Under the pieces are notes generated by a model. It saw nothing but the letters and a program-made list of their open reading frames with translations. It was not told the DNA's origin and did no database searches. From positions 1 to 33,891 of the forward strand of contig JAKASX010000034.1 of assembly GCA_021818865.1 (NCBI GenBank): a stretch of DNA of 33,891 nt, written 5' to 3'. A program made the position numbers and the translations under genes. This document shows, piece by piece, positions 25,274-33,871 of this stretch (positions are counted from its first letter, which is position 1; every line of letters begins with the position of its first letter). The DNA is from Acidobacteriota bacterium. GTDB taxonomy: Bacteria; Acidobacteriota; Terriglobia; Acidiferrales; UBA7541.

Positions 25274-26662
25274 TCAGGTCAGCTCCACCGTTTCCCGGTA
25301 TTCGGCGATCTTCACCGGCCAGTGGAACGCTTCCCCGAGCGTTTTTTCGAGCGCTTCCGATCCGGCTTCTTCGCCGTGTACCAGAAACATCTGTTTTGGC
25401 GGCGCTTCGAAATTCTTCAGCCAACGCTCGAGTTCGTTGCGGTCGGCGTGCGCGGAAAATTGCGGCAGATCCACCACCTCGGCGCGAGCGCTAACCTCCT
25501 CGCCGTGCAGCCGCAGACGCCGCGCGCCGTTGAGCAGCGCCCGGCCCGGCGTCCCCTCCGCCTGGTAGCCCACCAGCAGCACCAGATTGCGCGGCTCGGG
25601 CAACCGGCGAATCAGGTGGTGCACTACGCGCCCGCCGGTGGCCATGCCGCTGGCGGAAAGAATCACGCAGGGCGTTTTGACGGCGTTGATCGCTTTCGAT
25701 TGCTCCACGGTGCGCGTCATCCGCACCTCGTGGCAATTCAGCGGGTCGCCCTTTTGCTCTTCCTTGACGAAAATCAGGTCGTGATCTTCGCGGTGTTTCT
25801 CGTAAAGATCGGTCACGCTGATCGCCATCGGGCTATCGAGGAACGTCGGCAAGCGCGGAATCCGGTTCTGATCTTCGAGTTGCCGCAGGACGTAGAGCAG
25901 AGTCTGCGTGCGGCCCACGGCGAACGCCGGCACCACGATCACCCCGCCACGCCCGGCGGCGCGATTCACCGCATCGGCCAGTTGGTCGTAGCGTGAATCG
26001 GTGGGATGCTCGCGGTCGCCATAGGTGGATTCGCACACCAGGTAATCGGCGCGGCGCACCGGCGCCGGATCCTTCAGGATCGGCTGGCTGTAGCGTCCTA
26101 AATCGCCGGAGAAAACCACCACCGTCTTTTTCCCGTTTTCGTTGATGGTCAATTCGACGATCGAGGACCCCAGAATGTGCCCCGCGTCGTAGAGGCAAAC
26201 GGAAAATTCCTCACTGATCTGGTGCGGACCCGAGCGCGGAATCATTTGGAAGCGCGCGAGCGCCCTTTCGGTTTCTTCCACGGTGTAAAGCGGCAGCGGC
26301 GGCTTGTGCCGGCTGTAGCCTTTCTTCTCCGCGTACAGCGCGTCTTCTTCCTGCAGGTGGGCGGAATCGCGCAGCAGGAGCTGGCACAGCTCGAATGTCG
26401 CTTCATTCGCCAGCACCGGGCCTCGGAATCCGTCGTTCAAGAGACGCGGCAAATAGCCGGTGTGGTCGATGTGCGCGTGAGTGAGAACCACCCAGCTGAT
26501 GCTCGAGGGTTCCACCGGGAAGGGCTCCCAGTTGTGCTCGCGCAATTCGCGCTCGCCCTGGTACAGTCCGCAATCCACCAGCAGCCGCTTCCCATTTGCT
26601 TCGACCAAGTGTTTCGAACCGGTCACGCAACCGGCGGCACCAAGAAACGTCAGTTTGGCCAT
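25274..26662 (-). CDS. Beta-CASP metallo-beta-lactamase RNase-like protein
   Basis: A 462-residue cytoplasmic protein of the CPSF/Ysh1-type metallo-beta-lactamase family, which cut RNA with two zinc ions. Motif 2 is H62-AHIDH67; motif 3 is DAGHILGS; motif 4 is SGDLGR. The beta-CASP domain includes ESTYGDREH and VVPAFAVGRTQTLLY, then SASGMATGGRVVHHL and the C-terminal FSAHAD and VHGE motifs carrying the last metal ligands. The length fits the bacterial short form without KH domains. ATG 26662 has GAGG four bases upstream. A TAGAAT box (26673-26678, minus strand) and an 8-bp inverted repeat lie directly upstream. It appears monocistronic. RNA substrate unknown. Confidence 0.93.
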   Translation of the reverse strand: MAKLTFLGAAGCVTGSKHLVEANGKRLLVDCGLYQGERELREHNWEPFPVEPSSISWVVLTHAHIDHTGYLPRLLNDGFRGPVLANEATFELCQLLLRDSAHLQEEDALYAEKKGYSRHKPPLPLYTVEETERALARFQMIPRSGPHQISEEFSVCLYDAGHILGSSIVELTINENGKKTVVVFSGDLGRYSQPILKDPAPVRRADYLVCESTYGDREHPTDSRYDQLADAVNRAAGRGGVIVVPAFAVGRTQTLLYVLRQLEDQNRIPRLPTFLDSPMAISVTDLYEKHREDHDLIFVKEEQKGDPLNCHEVRMTRTVEQSKAINAVKTPCVILSASGMATGGRVVHHLIRRLPEPRNLVLLVGYQAEGTPGRALLNGARRLRLHGEEVSARAEVVDLPQFSAHADRNELERWLKNFEAPPKQMFLVHGEEAGSEALEKTLGEAFHWPVKIAEYRETVELT

Positions 26663-26672
26663 GGCGCCTCGT

Positions 26673-26699
26673 ATTCTAGCAGTTTAGGGAAAAACTGCT
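26673..26699 (-). promoter_or_regulatory. -10 box with adjoining inverted repeat before the MBL gene
   Basis: On the minus strand TAGAAT (26673-26678, 5/6) sits 10 bp before the start codon. AGCAGTTT (26678-26685) and AAACTGCT (26692-26699) form an 8-bp perfect inverted repeat that fills the -10/-35 spacer. This is the position of an operator, although a weak hairpin cannot be excluded. No convincing -35 is seen. Confidence 0.4.
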
Positions 26700-26916
26700 C
26701 TCCGTGGCGCGTCAAAACAAGAAGAAAAGCTGCGCACGCCGGGCCTCGGCCTGGAGCCGTGCAGAAAATCCTACTCTTCCAGGCGAACCTCCGCGATAAT
26801 GCGGCCTGCCGCGCATTCGCCGCCGAGCAGAGGGATTGCGAAATGTGGCGTCGATGGATTGGCGCCTGCTTCTCGGGATCGCCCGGCGGCCGCCAGTGCG
26901 AAAGGATGGAAAGGCC

Positions 26917-27330
26917 ATGAACGAACGCAAGCTCGTGCGGCCCAAGGACGCCGCGCAAATCCTCGGCATCAGCTATTCCACGCTCAAGCAGTGGCTTTAT
27001 CGCGGGAAATTGAAAAGCGTGAAAACCGCCGGCGGCCATCACCGCATCCCCGAGGCGGAACTGGATCGATACCTGCATCGCGCCGGACCGAAAAAAGAGC
27101 CCGTCGAGCGGCGGCGGGCGTTTCGCCGGGTGAGCGGGCGCAATCAGCTCGTGGGGCGCGTGGTGGACGTGAAAACGAGCGGCCTCATGGCACAAGTCAC
27201 GCTTTCGATCGGCGGCCAGCACATCACCTCGATCATCACCGCCGACGCGGTGCGGGAAATGGGCCTGCGAAAGGGCGACGTTGTGGCCGCGCTAATCAAG
27301 GCCACCGAAGTGATGATCATGCGCGTCTGA
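26917..27330 (+). CDS. One-component molybdate-responsive regulator (HTH plus Mop/TOBE domain)
   Basis: A 137-residue protein: an excisionase/MerR-type winged helix at 7-53 (PKDAAQILGISYSTLKQWLY and TAGGHHRIPEAELDRYL), a basic linker (59-71), and a single Mop (TOBE) domain at 73-136. The Mop part starts SGRNQLVGRVVDVKTSG and ends ALIKATEVMIM, the classic molbindin pattern that binds molybdate or tungstate at subunit interfaces. It is not ModE, whose DNA-binding domain is different. The gene is followed after 138 bp by the mod operon on the same strand, with a palindrome in the gap. Repression of mod genes by the metal-bound form is the likely role, by inference. ATG 26917 has AAAGG close upstream; longer in-frame starts back to 26836 seem less likely. 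Confidence 0.88.
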   Translation: MNERKLVRPKDAAQILGISYSTLKQWLYRGKLKSVKTAGGHHRIPEAELDRYLHRAGPKKEPVERRRAFRRVSGRNQLVGRVVDVKTSGLMAQVTLSIGGQHITSIITADAVREMGLRKGDVVAALIKATEVMIMRV

Positions 27331-27373
27331 CGGAGCCGCCGACCCCGGCGCCGGCGGGCATTTCACCTAAATT

Positions 27374-27395
27374 CATATCAAATCGTATTGACATG
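27374..27395. promoter_or_regulatory. Near-palindromic operator over a TTGACA box, mod operon
   Basis: A 22-bp near-palindrome, CATaTCAAatCGtaTTGAcATG, with 8 of 11 pairs matching (mismatches in lower case). A perfect -35 hexamer TTGACA occupies 27388-27393. The -10 is unclear: CAATAT at 18 bp or TATACG at 21 bp spacing. The site lies in an A/T-rich patch between the HTH-Mop regulator and the first mod-operon gene, so it is the best candidate for that regulator's target. Confidence 0.55.
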
Positions 27396-27421
27396 ACGAA
27401 TTTATCCGTAACAATATACGC

Positions 27422-27472
27422 ATGTCTTGGGGGCGACACCCGAAAATGGATTCCCTGTGCGCTTGCGTATGA
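27422..27472 (+). other. 16-codon leader open frame coupled to the barrel gene
   Basis: A short frame, MSWGRHPKMDSLCACV, starts at ATG 27422 and stops at TGA 27470-27472, overlapping the next gene's ATG as ATGA. It has no Shine-Dalgarno. Because the barrel gene also lacks one, ribosomes ending here could reinitiate. This may be chance. Confidence 0.25.
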
Positions 27473-28320
27473 AGACCGCGACGGCCTTGTTCGTTCTGCT
27501 GCTCGCCGCGCTGCCGACCTGCGCAAGCGCCGCGTCGAAGTCCAATCGGCACGCCGCGGAGAAACATCGGCACGGCTGGTGGGCGCGCGTGCGCCACGTG
27601 CGCGCAACCCAGCCCGGCTGGATCACTCCGCTCGTCACCGTCACCCCGCTGCTCGAACAGGAATTCCGTTTCGATGAAGTGCGCCAGGTTTCTCCGAGTG
27701 ACGCCGTAACTTACGATTCCTTCGACGGCAAGGGGCTCGAGCTGATCCCGACCGAGCATATCGAGCTGATCGCTGGCGTTCCGGCTTACTTCCACCGGGG
27801 GCCGGGCGCGGCGACGCCCAGCGGTTGGGGCGATTTCCCGACTCTGGTGAAATACCGCATCCTGAGCTCGCCCGAGCGCGAAGGGAATTTCGTGCTCACC
27901 GGTTTCCTCGGGGCGACGTTTCCCGTCGCAACGAACGATAATGGCGCCGGCCGCGTGGTGTTGAACCCAGCGATCGGATTCGGCAAGGGCTGGGGCGATT
28001 TCGACGTGCAAGGCACGTTTGGCGCGTCGCTTCGGGCGGGTAGCTGGCAGCGCACGGGCTCGCCGCTTGCCTTGAACGTTGCTTTCCAATATCACGTTCT
28101 GGAAAAATTCTGGCCGGAAATGGAAGTGAATTCCACGGCCTGGCCGAATGGCGCGAATGCGGACAAAAAGGAAACATTTTTGACGCCGGGAATCGTAATC
28201 GGCCGGTTTCCGTGCTGGGGACGCGTGGGTTTGGTCGTGGGAGCGGGAATGCAGATCGCCGTTACGCACTTTCACCGCTCGAATCACAATCTGATCATGA
28301 CGGTTCGCTTTCCCTTTTGA
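27469..28320 (+). CDS. Probable outer-membrane beta-barrel protein of the molybdate operon
   Basis: A 283-residue exported protein. The signal peptide (MKTATALFVLLLAALPTCASA) is followed by a His/Lys/Arg-rich stretch and then alternating strands typical of small porin-like barrels: PLVTVTPLLEQEFRFDEV, HIELIAGVPAYFHR, NFVLTGFLGATFPV, RVVLNPAIGFGKGW and LALNVAFQYHVL. It ends MTVRFPF, with the C-terminal Phe that outer-membrane proteins need for BamA assembly. It resembles the transporter-type barrels grouped with phenol-degradation MetA proteins. Placement between the Mop regulator and modABC suggests oxyanion passage across the outer membrane, which is inference. The gene starts at ATG 27469; GTG 27457 is possible. 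It lacks a clear ribosome site. Confidence 0.78.
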   Translation: MKTATALFVLLLAALPTCASAASKSNRHAAEKHRHGWWARVRHVRATQPGWITPLVTVTPLLEQEFRFDEVRQVSPSDAVTYDSFDGKGLELIPTEHIELIAGVPAYFHRGPGAATPSGWGDFPTLVKYRILSSPEREGNFVLTGFLGATFPVATNDNGAGRVVLNPAIGFGKGWGDFDVQGTFGASLRAGSWQRTGSPLALNVAFQYHVLEKFWPEMEVNSTAWPNGANADKKETFLTPGIVIGRFPCWGRVGLVVGAGMQIAVTHFHRSNHNLIMTVRFPF

Positions 28321-28351
28321 ACCGGCGGCCGTTTCGCAGGAGGAAGCGCGA

Positions 28352-29185
28352 ATGAAGGCGAGGCGCGGTACGCGAAAACTTTTCCGGAAAATTCTGCACG
28401 CGCGGTTCGGTGCGGTCGGCGCGGCGTTGGCGCTAGCGGTCGCGCTCGCGGTCCCGTCTCCGGCGCGCGCTTCGGGCCAACTCACCATTGCCGCAGCGGC
28501 CGATCTCGATAGCGCGCTGCACGCGCTGATCGCCAGATTCGAGCGGCAAACGGGCGCCGAGGTGCGGCTGGTGCTGGGATCCTCGGGAAACCTGACGGTG
28601 CAGATCGAGCATGGCGCGCCTTACGACCTGTTTTTTTCGGCCGACGTCGCGCATGCGGTCAAGCTCGAGCGGGAAAATCTGATCGTGCCCGGCTCGCTCG
28701 TTCGCTACGCGGTGGGCCGCCTGGTGGTTTACGTTCCCCGCGATTCCTCGCTCGATTTCGCAGAGCGAGGCCTCGCCGCGCTCGCCGACCCTTCGGTGCG
28801 GAAAATCGCGATTGCGAATCCGCGCTTTGCGCCCTATGGCCAGGCGGCGGTTGCGGCGCTGCGCCACGCGAATCTTTATGCGGAACTCGAGCCGCGGTTG
28901 GTTCTGGGCGAGGACGTTTCGCAGACCACCGAGTTCGTGGTTTCCGGCAACGCGCAGGCCGCTCTCACCGCGCTTTCGCTGATGTTCGCTCCGGCGACGC
29001 GCGCCGCCGGGCGCTACTGGCTGGTTCCGCAAAGCGACTACCCGCCGATCGAGCAAGCGGTCGCGATCGTCGGCCGGTCGCGCGAAAAGACCCTCGCGCG
29101 CAAGTTCCTCGATTTCATCGAAACGAAAGAAGGCCGCGCGATTTTCCGGCAGTACGGCTTCGCCACACCGGAGAAACGGCCGTGA
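28352..29185 (+). CDS. modA: Molybdate ABC transporter substrate-binding protein
   Basis: A 277-residue periplasmic binding protein that captures molybdate (or tungstate) for ModBC. The signal peptide runs to about residue 40 (PARA-S). The mature fold shows LTIAAAADLDSAL, with the oxyanion-contacting segment, GSSGNLTVQIEHGAPYDLFF, and the hinge and second-lobe motifs IAIANPRFAPYGQAAVAAL and DVSQTTEFVVSGNAQAALTAL. The end, LDFIETKEGRAIFRQYGF, is typical of ModA. ATG 28352 has AGGAGG seven bases upstream. The stop overlaps the modB start by four bases (GTGA), so translation is coupled. Confidence 0.96.
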   Translation: MKARRGTRKLFRKILHARFGAVGAALALAVALAVPSPARASGQLTIAAAADLDSALHALIARFERQTGAEVRLVLGSSGNLTVQIEHGAPYDLFFSADVAHAVKLERENLIVPGSLVRYAVGRLVVYVPRDSSLDFAERGLAALADPSVRKIAIANPRFAPYGQAAVAALRHANLYAELEPRLVLGEDVSQTTEFVVSGNAQAALTALSLMFAPATRAAGRYWLVPQSDYPPIEQAVAIVGRSREKTLARKFLDFIETKEGRAIFRQYGFATPEKRP

Positions 29186-29856
29186 ATTGGCAGGCGCTCG
29201 AGCTGACGCTTCGGCTATCGTGCGTGACGGCCGCGATCCTGATCGTGTTGGCGCTGCCGACCGCCTATTGGGTGGCGTATTCGCGCCGCCCGTGGAAATT
29301 CCTGGTGCAGGCGCTCGCTTCACTGCCGCTCGTGATGCCGCCGACGGTGCTGGGATTTTACGTGCTGGTGGCGTTCGGGTCGTCGAGCCCGCTCGGGCGG
29401 CTGTGGCAGCGGTGGACGGGCCACACGCTGGCGTTCACGTTTGCGGGACTCGTGGTCGGGTCGGTACTCTACAGCTTTCCGTTCGCCGTGCAGCCGCTGG
29501 TGAATTCGTTTCTGGCGATCGATCCGAAGCTGATTGACGCGTCGCGCGTGCTGGGCGCTTCGCGGCTCTCCACCTTTTTTCGCGTGATCCTGCCGCTTTC
29601 CGCGTCAGGCCTGGCGACGGCCATCGCGCTGACCTTCGCGCACACGTTCGGGGAATTCGGCGTGGTGCTGATGGTCGGCGGCGATATTCCCGGCGTCACA
29701 CGAACCATTTCGATCGACGTTTTCGACCAAGTGCAGGCCGGCAACTACGCCGCCGCGAACGTCACTTCGCTGGTCCTGCTTGCGGTATCCTTCCTGGTTC
29801 TGGCGGCCATCTACGCGTGGAACCGCCGCGCGTGGCCGCGCGCGCCATGGGCGTAA
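29182..29856 (+). CDS. modB: Molybdate ABC transporter permease
   Basis: A 224-residue inner-membrane permease with about five to six helices, forming the channel of ModB2C2. The EAA coupling loop, which docks on ModC, is in DASRVLGASRLSTFFRVILP. LPLVMPPTVLGFYVL and THTFGEFG-like FAHTFGEFGVVLMVGGDIPG are characteristic of ModB. It starts with GTG inside the modA stop (GTGA), and its TAA lies within the modC start region, so all three subunits are translationally coupled. Length is normal for the family. Confidence 0.96.
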   Translation: MNWQALELTLRLSCVTAAILIVLALPTAYWVAYSRRPWKFLVQALASLPLVMPPTVLGFYVLVAFGSSSPLGRLWQRWTGHTLAFTFAGLVVGSVLYSFPFAVQPLVNSFLAIDPKLIDASRVLGASRLSTFFRVILPLSASGLATAIALTFAHTFGEFGVVLMVGGDIPGVTRTISIDVFDQVQAGNYAAANVTSLVLLAVSFLVLAAIYAWNRRAWPRAPWA

Positions 29857-31022
29857 GGGAGGGCCGCACACTGTCTCCTGCGGGCGACGAGCGCGAAGGC
29901 ACGGCAAACGAAATTCTGCTCGACGTGGCGATCCAAAAACGCTACGCCGATTCGACGGGTTCCGGCTTCACACTCGACATCCGTTTTGCCGTTCCCGCCG
30001 GCTTCACCATCCTGTTCGGGCGCTCCGGCGCGGGAAAGACGACGACGCTGGAGGCGATCGCGGGGCTCGTCGCGCCGGATGCCGGCCGGATTCGGCTCGC
30101 CAGACGCGTGGTTTTCGATTCCGCCTCGCGCGTGAACGTGGACGTATCGCGCCGCGGCGTAGGCTACGTATTTCAGAATTCGGCGCTGTTTCCGCATCTG
30201 ACGGTCGAGCGCAACGTGCGCTACGGCTTGCGCGGAGTGCCGGAAATCGAGCGCAGACAACGCGTCGGCGAAATTCTCGACTCCTTTCGCATCGTCTCGC
30301 TCGCCGGCCGCCTGCCGCGCACGATTTCCGGCGGGGAACGCCAGCGCGTGGCGCTGGCTCGCGCGCTGGTCACGCGCCCGGACGTACTGCTGCTCGACGA
30401 ACCGCTCGCCGCGCTCGACGCCGCCACCAAAGGCCGCATCGTGGACGATCTGCGCGCGTGGAATCGGGCACGGCGGATTCCCATCCTCTACGTGACGCAC
30501 AGCCGTGAAGAGGTTTTCGCACTCGGCGAACGCGTTTTCGCGATCGAGCGCGGCAGCATCGCCGCCGAAGGCTTGCCGCAGGACGTCCTCGAAACGCCGC
30601 GTGAGGAAACCGTCGCCCAGCTCGCCGGTTTTGAGAATATTTTCGACGCCCGCATCGCCGCGCTTCACGAAGAGGCGGGAACGATGACGTGCCTGCTCGC
30701 ACCTGGGGCGATCGAAATTGAAACGCCGCTCGTGCGCGTCGAGCCGGGCGCACCGGTGCGCGTGGGCATTCGCGCAGGGGACATTCTGCTGGCAACCGAG
30801 CGGCCGCGAGGCCTCAGCGCGCGAAATGTGCTCGAAGGAACGATCGAAGCGATTGAAGAGAGGGATTTTCGGGTGCTGGCGCGGGTGAATTGCGGCGCCA
30901 CGTTCGCCGTCCTGCTCACGCCCGCCGCGCGACGCTCGCTCGGCCTCGCCGCAGGACGCCGCGTTTGGCTCATCGTCAAAACGCATTCCTGCCATCTGCT
31001 GCGCCCCGCCGCGGAGGATTGA
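29847..31022 (+). CDS. modC: Molybdate ABC transporter ATP-binding protein
   Basis: A 391-residue ATPase that drives the transporter. The first 25 residues are a poorly conserved lead. Walker A is G58-RSGAGKTT, the signature is S161-GGERQRVAL, Walker B ends in D184-E185, and the switch histidine is H218. The C-terminal third (about 290-390) is a regulatory oligonucleotide-binding (TOBE/Mop-like) region, which in ModC can bind molybdate and cause trans-inhibition. ATG 29847 overlaps modB by 10 bp; a start at 29817 is possible. It is the last gene of the mod operon, convergent with the Cu+ ATPase gene. Confidence 0.95.
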   Translation: MGVREGRTLSPAGDEREGTANEILLDVAIQKRYADSTGSGFTLDIRFAVPAGFTILFGRSGAGKTTTLEAIAGLVAPDAGRIRLARRVVFDSASRVNVDVSRRGVGYVFQNSALFPHLTVERNVRYGLRGVPEIERRQRVGEILDSFRIVSLAGRLPRTISGGERQRVALARALVTRPDVLLLDEPLAALDAATKGRIVDDLRAWNRARRIPILYVTHSREEVFALGERVFAIERGSIAAEGLPQDVLETPREETVAQLAGFENIFDARIAALHEEAGTMTCLLAPGAIEIETPLVRVEPGAPVRVGIRAGDILLATERPRGLSARNVLEGTIEAIEERDFRVLARVNCGATFAVLLTPAARRSLGLAAGRRVWLIVKTHSCHLLRPAAED

Positions 31023-31092
31023 TTTCATTTGGGGGAAACCGCGGCAGGGGCCGGTTCCATGGCATACCACGGCTTTCCGCGCCACGCCGAAT

Positions 31093-31131
31093 GCCGCCCT
31101 CCCGACTCTGCCGGGACAGGTTCCGGGCGGC
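31093..31131. terminator. Nested hairpin between modC and the Cu+ ATPase gene
   Basis: GCCGCCC (31093-31099) pairs with GGGCGGC (31125-31131), enclosing a second stem TCCCG/CGGGA (31100-31104 with 31112-31116). It lies 70 bp after the modC stop and 35 bp after the stop of the convergent gene. Without a T-tract, its role as a bidirectional terminator is a guess from position and stability. Confidence 0.45.
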
Positions 31132-31165
31132 GCTACACAGAGATCTTCGGAACGATAGGTTGGGG

Positions 31166-33871
31166 CTAGAGCGCGACGCGGCGCAGGCGCAGCGCGTTCG
31201 ATACCACCGAGACCGAACTGAAGCTCATCGCCGCCGCCGCGATCACCGGGCTCAGGAGCAGGCCGAACACGGGGTAGAGCACGCCCGCGGCGATCGGCAC
31301 GCCGAGCGAGTTGTAAACGAACGCGAAAAACAGGTTCTGCCGGATGTTTTTCATCGTCGCGCGACTCAGCACGCGCGCCCGCACGATGCCGCGTAAATCA
31401 CCTTTCACCAGCGTCACGCCCGCGCTTTCCATCGCCACGTCCGTGCCGGTGCCCATCGCGATGCCCACGCGCGCCTGCGCTAGCGCCGGCGCGTCGTTGA
31501 TGCCGTCGCCCGCCATCGCGACGAAGCGTCCTTCCGATTCGAGCCGCTCCACCACGCCCGCTTTGTCTTGCGGCAAAACTTCCGCGATCACTTCGTCCAC
31601 GTGCAGCCGCGCCGCAACCGCCTGCGCCGTGGTTCGGCTGTCGCCGGTCAGCATCACCACGTGGATGCCGTCTTCCTGCAACCGGCGAATCGCTTCCGGC
31701 GTGGTTTGTTTTATGGGATCGGCCACGGCGATGAGTCCGGCGATTTTGCCGTTCACGATCGCATACATTACCGTCTGGCCGTCGGCGCGCATCGTTTCCG
31801 CATTTTCCGAAAGCGCGCCGGCATCGATCCCAAGCTCCGCGAGCAGCTTTCCGTTGCCAAGCGCCACGTCCACGCCATTCACACGCCCGCGCACGCCGCG
31901 GCCGGTGAGCGACTCGAAATTCTCCACAGAGCCGAGGTTCACCCCGCGCGTCTCGGCGCCCTTCACGATCGCCGCCGCCAGCGGATGCTCGCTCGCCCGC
32001 TCGAGCGCCGCGGCCAGCGCGAGCACCTGGTTGTCGTCGAATCCCGCGGCCGGCTCGATCGCGGCCAGTTGCGGCTTGCCCTCCGTCAGCGTGCCGGTTT
32101 TATCCACCACCAGCGTATCCACCTTGCGCATCAACTCGATCGCTTCGGCGTTTTTGAACAGGACACCCATCGTCGCGCCGCGTCCCATGGCCACCACGAT
32201 CGACATCGGCGTGGCCAGCCCCAACGCGCAGGGGCACGCGATGATGAGCACCGCGACGGCATTGACGATCGCGTGCGCCATGCGCGGGCTAGGGCCCCAA
32301 ATCGCCCACGCGGCAAACGTCAGAATCGAAATGCCGACCACCGCCGGAACGAAATATCCCGCCACCACGTCCGCAAGTTTTTGAATCGGCGCGCGGCTGC
32401 GCTGCGCTTCGCTCACCATCCGCACGATCTGCGCGAGCAGGGTATCCGAGCCCACGCGCTCGGCCCGCATCACCAGCAAGCCGGTGCCGTTGACGGTCGC
32501 CCCGGTCACGCGCGCCCCGGCGCTTTTTTCAACCGGAATCGGCTCGCCGGTGATCATCGATTCATCCACGCTGCTCAGCCCTTCGAGCACCACGCCATCC
32601 ACCGGAATTTTTTCTCCCGGCCGCACGCGCAATTTGTCGCCGGCTTTCACCTGATCGAGGGGAACGTCCGTCTCCGAGCCGTCCTCGCCAATTCGCCGCG
32701 CCGTCTTCGGCGCCAATCCCAGGAGCGCCTTGATCGCCGCGCCAGTCCGGCTACGCGCGCGGAGTTCGAGCACCTGCCCCAGCAGCACCAACACCGTAAT
32801 CACGGCCGCGGCTTCGAAATAGACGGCTACCTCGCCCGTCGCCCCTCGGAACGACGGGGGAAACGCGTAGGGGAAGATAGTCGCCACTACGCTGTAGCTA
32901 TAGGCGACGCCCACACCGAGCCCGATCAGTGTGAACATGTTCAGGCTGCGATTCACCAGCGAATTCCATCCCCGAACGAAAAATGGCCAAGCGCCCCACA
33001 ATATGATCGGCGTCGCCAGCGCCAGTTCGAACCACTGGCGCCCGCGCGGCGAAACGAAACCCAGCAGAGAGCGAAGCCCCGGCAGAAATTCGCCCATCGC
33101 CACGACGAGGATCGGAATCGTGAGCGCGACTGAAACCCAGAATCGCCGCTTCATTTCCGCCAGTTCCGGATTTTCTTCCTCCTCGAGTGCGACGATCTTC
33201 GGCTCGAGAGCCATCCCGCAGATGGGGCACGAACCCGGCTCCGAACGGACGATTTCCGGATGCATCGGACACGTGTACTCGGTCTTCTGCATCGGCGCGA
33301 AATCGAGCGGTTCGAGCGCCATGCCGCACTTCGGGCACGGCTCCTGTTTTTTCGCTTTCACTTCGGGATGCATCGGACAGGTGTACGCCGCTTCGGCTGA
33401 CGCGGCATGCGCGTGCGCGGTTTTTGCCGCTTCAGGCGCCGGCAGCGTTGCGGCGGGAGCCGGGTGGCCGGCCGGCGCACCCAGCGAAATCAGCGCCCCC
33501 GCCGGCGCTGCCGGTTTTTTCGCTAGATATATTTCCGGATCGGCTTCGAATTTCGTTCGGCAGCCCGCGCAGCAGAAGTAATAAGTATTACCGCAATATT
33601 CCGACTTCGCCGCGGCCTTCTCGGGGTTCACCTTCATGCCACAAACCGGGTCGATCGCCTGCACGGCCCGCGCGGCCGCTTGCTTCGCCAGATATTTCTC
33701 GGGATCCGCCTCGAATTGCGCGCGGCAGCCCGCGCAGCAGAAAAAGTACGTTTTCCCCTGATACTGGAGTTTCGTTGAGGCCTTTTCCGGATTCACCTTC
33801 ATCCCGCAAACGGGATCGATGGCCGGGTTTCCCGTCGCGATGGGAAGTGTTGAATGCTCGTGTCCATTCAT
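31166..33871 (-). CDS. copA: Cu+-exporting P1B-type ATPase with two YHS and two heavy-metal-binding domains
   Basis: A 901-residue inner-membrane copper exporter. The N-terminus has two YHS domains (17-63 and 72-118, each with DPVCGMKV and FCCAGC), an Ala/Pro-rich linker, then two heavy-metal-binding domains (163-189 and 199-225, each YTCPMHPE...CGMALEP). There is no HMA ferredoxin-like domain. The pump core has the actuator TGEP (441-444), the transmembrane C546-PC, phosphorylation site D590-KTGT, SEHP and [10 protein letters not shown] in M7 and MSFSS in M8 are the P1B-1 Cu+/Ag+ signature. ATG 33871 has AGCAGG about nine bases upstream. The promoter lies outside the window. A silver or broader metal role is possible. 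Confidence 0.95.
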   Translation of the reverse strand: MNGHEHSTLPIATGNPAIDPVCGMKVNPEKASTKLQYQGKTYFFCCAGCRAQFEADPEKYLAKQAAARAVQAIDPVCGMKVNPEKAAAKSEYCGNTYYFCCAGCRTKFEADPEIYLAKKPAAPAGALISLGAPAGHPAPAATLPAPEAAKTAHAHAASAEAAYTCPMHPEVKAKKQEPCPKCGMALEPLDFAPMQKTEYTCPMHPEIVRSEPGSCPICGMALEPKIVALEEEENPELAEMKRRFWVSVALTIPILVVAMGEFLPGLRSLLGFVSPRGRQWFELALATPIILWGAWPFFVRGWNSLVNRSLNMFTLIGLGVGVAYSYSVVATIFPYAFPPSFRGATGEVAVYFEAAAVITVLVLLGQVLELRARSRTGAAIKALLGLAPKTARRIGEDGSETDVPLDQVKAGDKLRVRPGEKIPVDGVVLEGLSSVDESMITGEPIPVEKSAGARVTGATVNGTGLLVMRAERVGSDTLLAQIVRMVSEAQRSRAPIQKLADVVAGYFVPAVVGISILTFAAWAIWGPSPRMAHAIVNAVAVLIIACPCALGLATPMSIVVAMGRGATMGVLFKNAEAIELMRKVDTLVVDKTGTLTEGKPQLAAIEPAAGFDDNQVLALAAALERASEHPLAAAIVKGAETRGVNLGSVENFESLTGRGVRGRVNGVDVALGNGKLLAELGIDAGALSENAETMRADGQTVMYAIVNGKIAGLIAVADPIKQTTPEAIRRLQEDGIHVVMLTGDSRTTAQAVAARLHVDEVIAEVLPQDKAGVVERLESEGRFVAMAGDGINDAPALAQARVGIAMGTGTDVAMESAGVTLVKGDLRGIVRARVLSRATMKNIRQNLFFAFVYNSLGVPIAAGVLYPVFGLLLSPVIAAAAMSFSSVSVVSNALRLRRVAL

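Noticed and set aside
29811-31085. 424-codon open frame opposite modB/modC
   Set aside because: No domain pattern; modC on the other strand has every ABC ATPase motif.
31568-33133. 521-codon open frame opposite the Cu+ ATPase
   Set aside because: Arg/His-rich shadow of conserved ATPase coding sequence.
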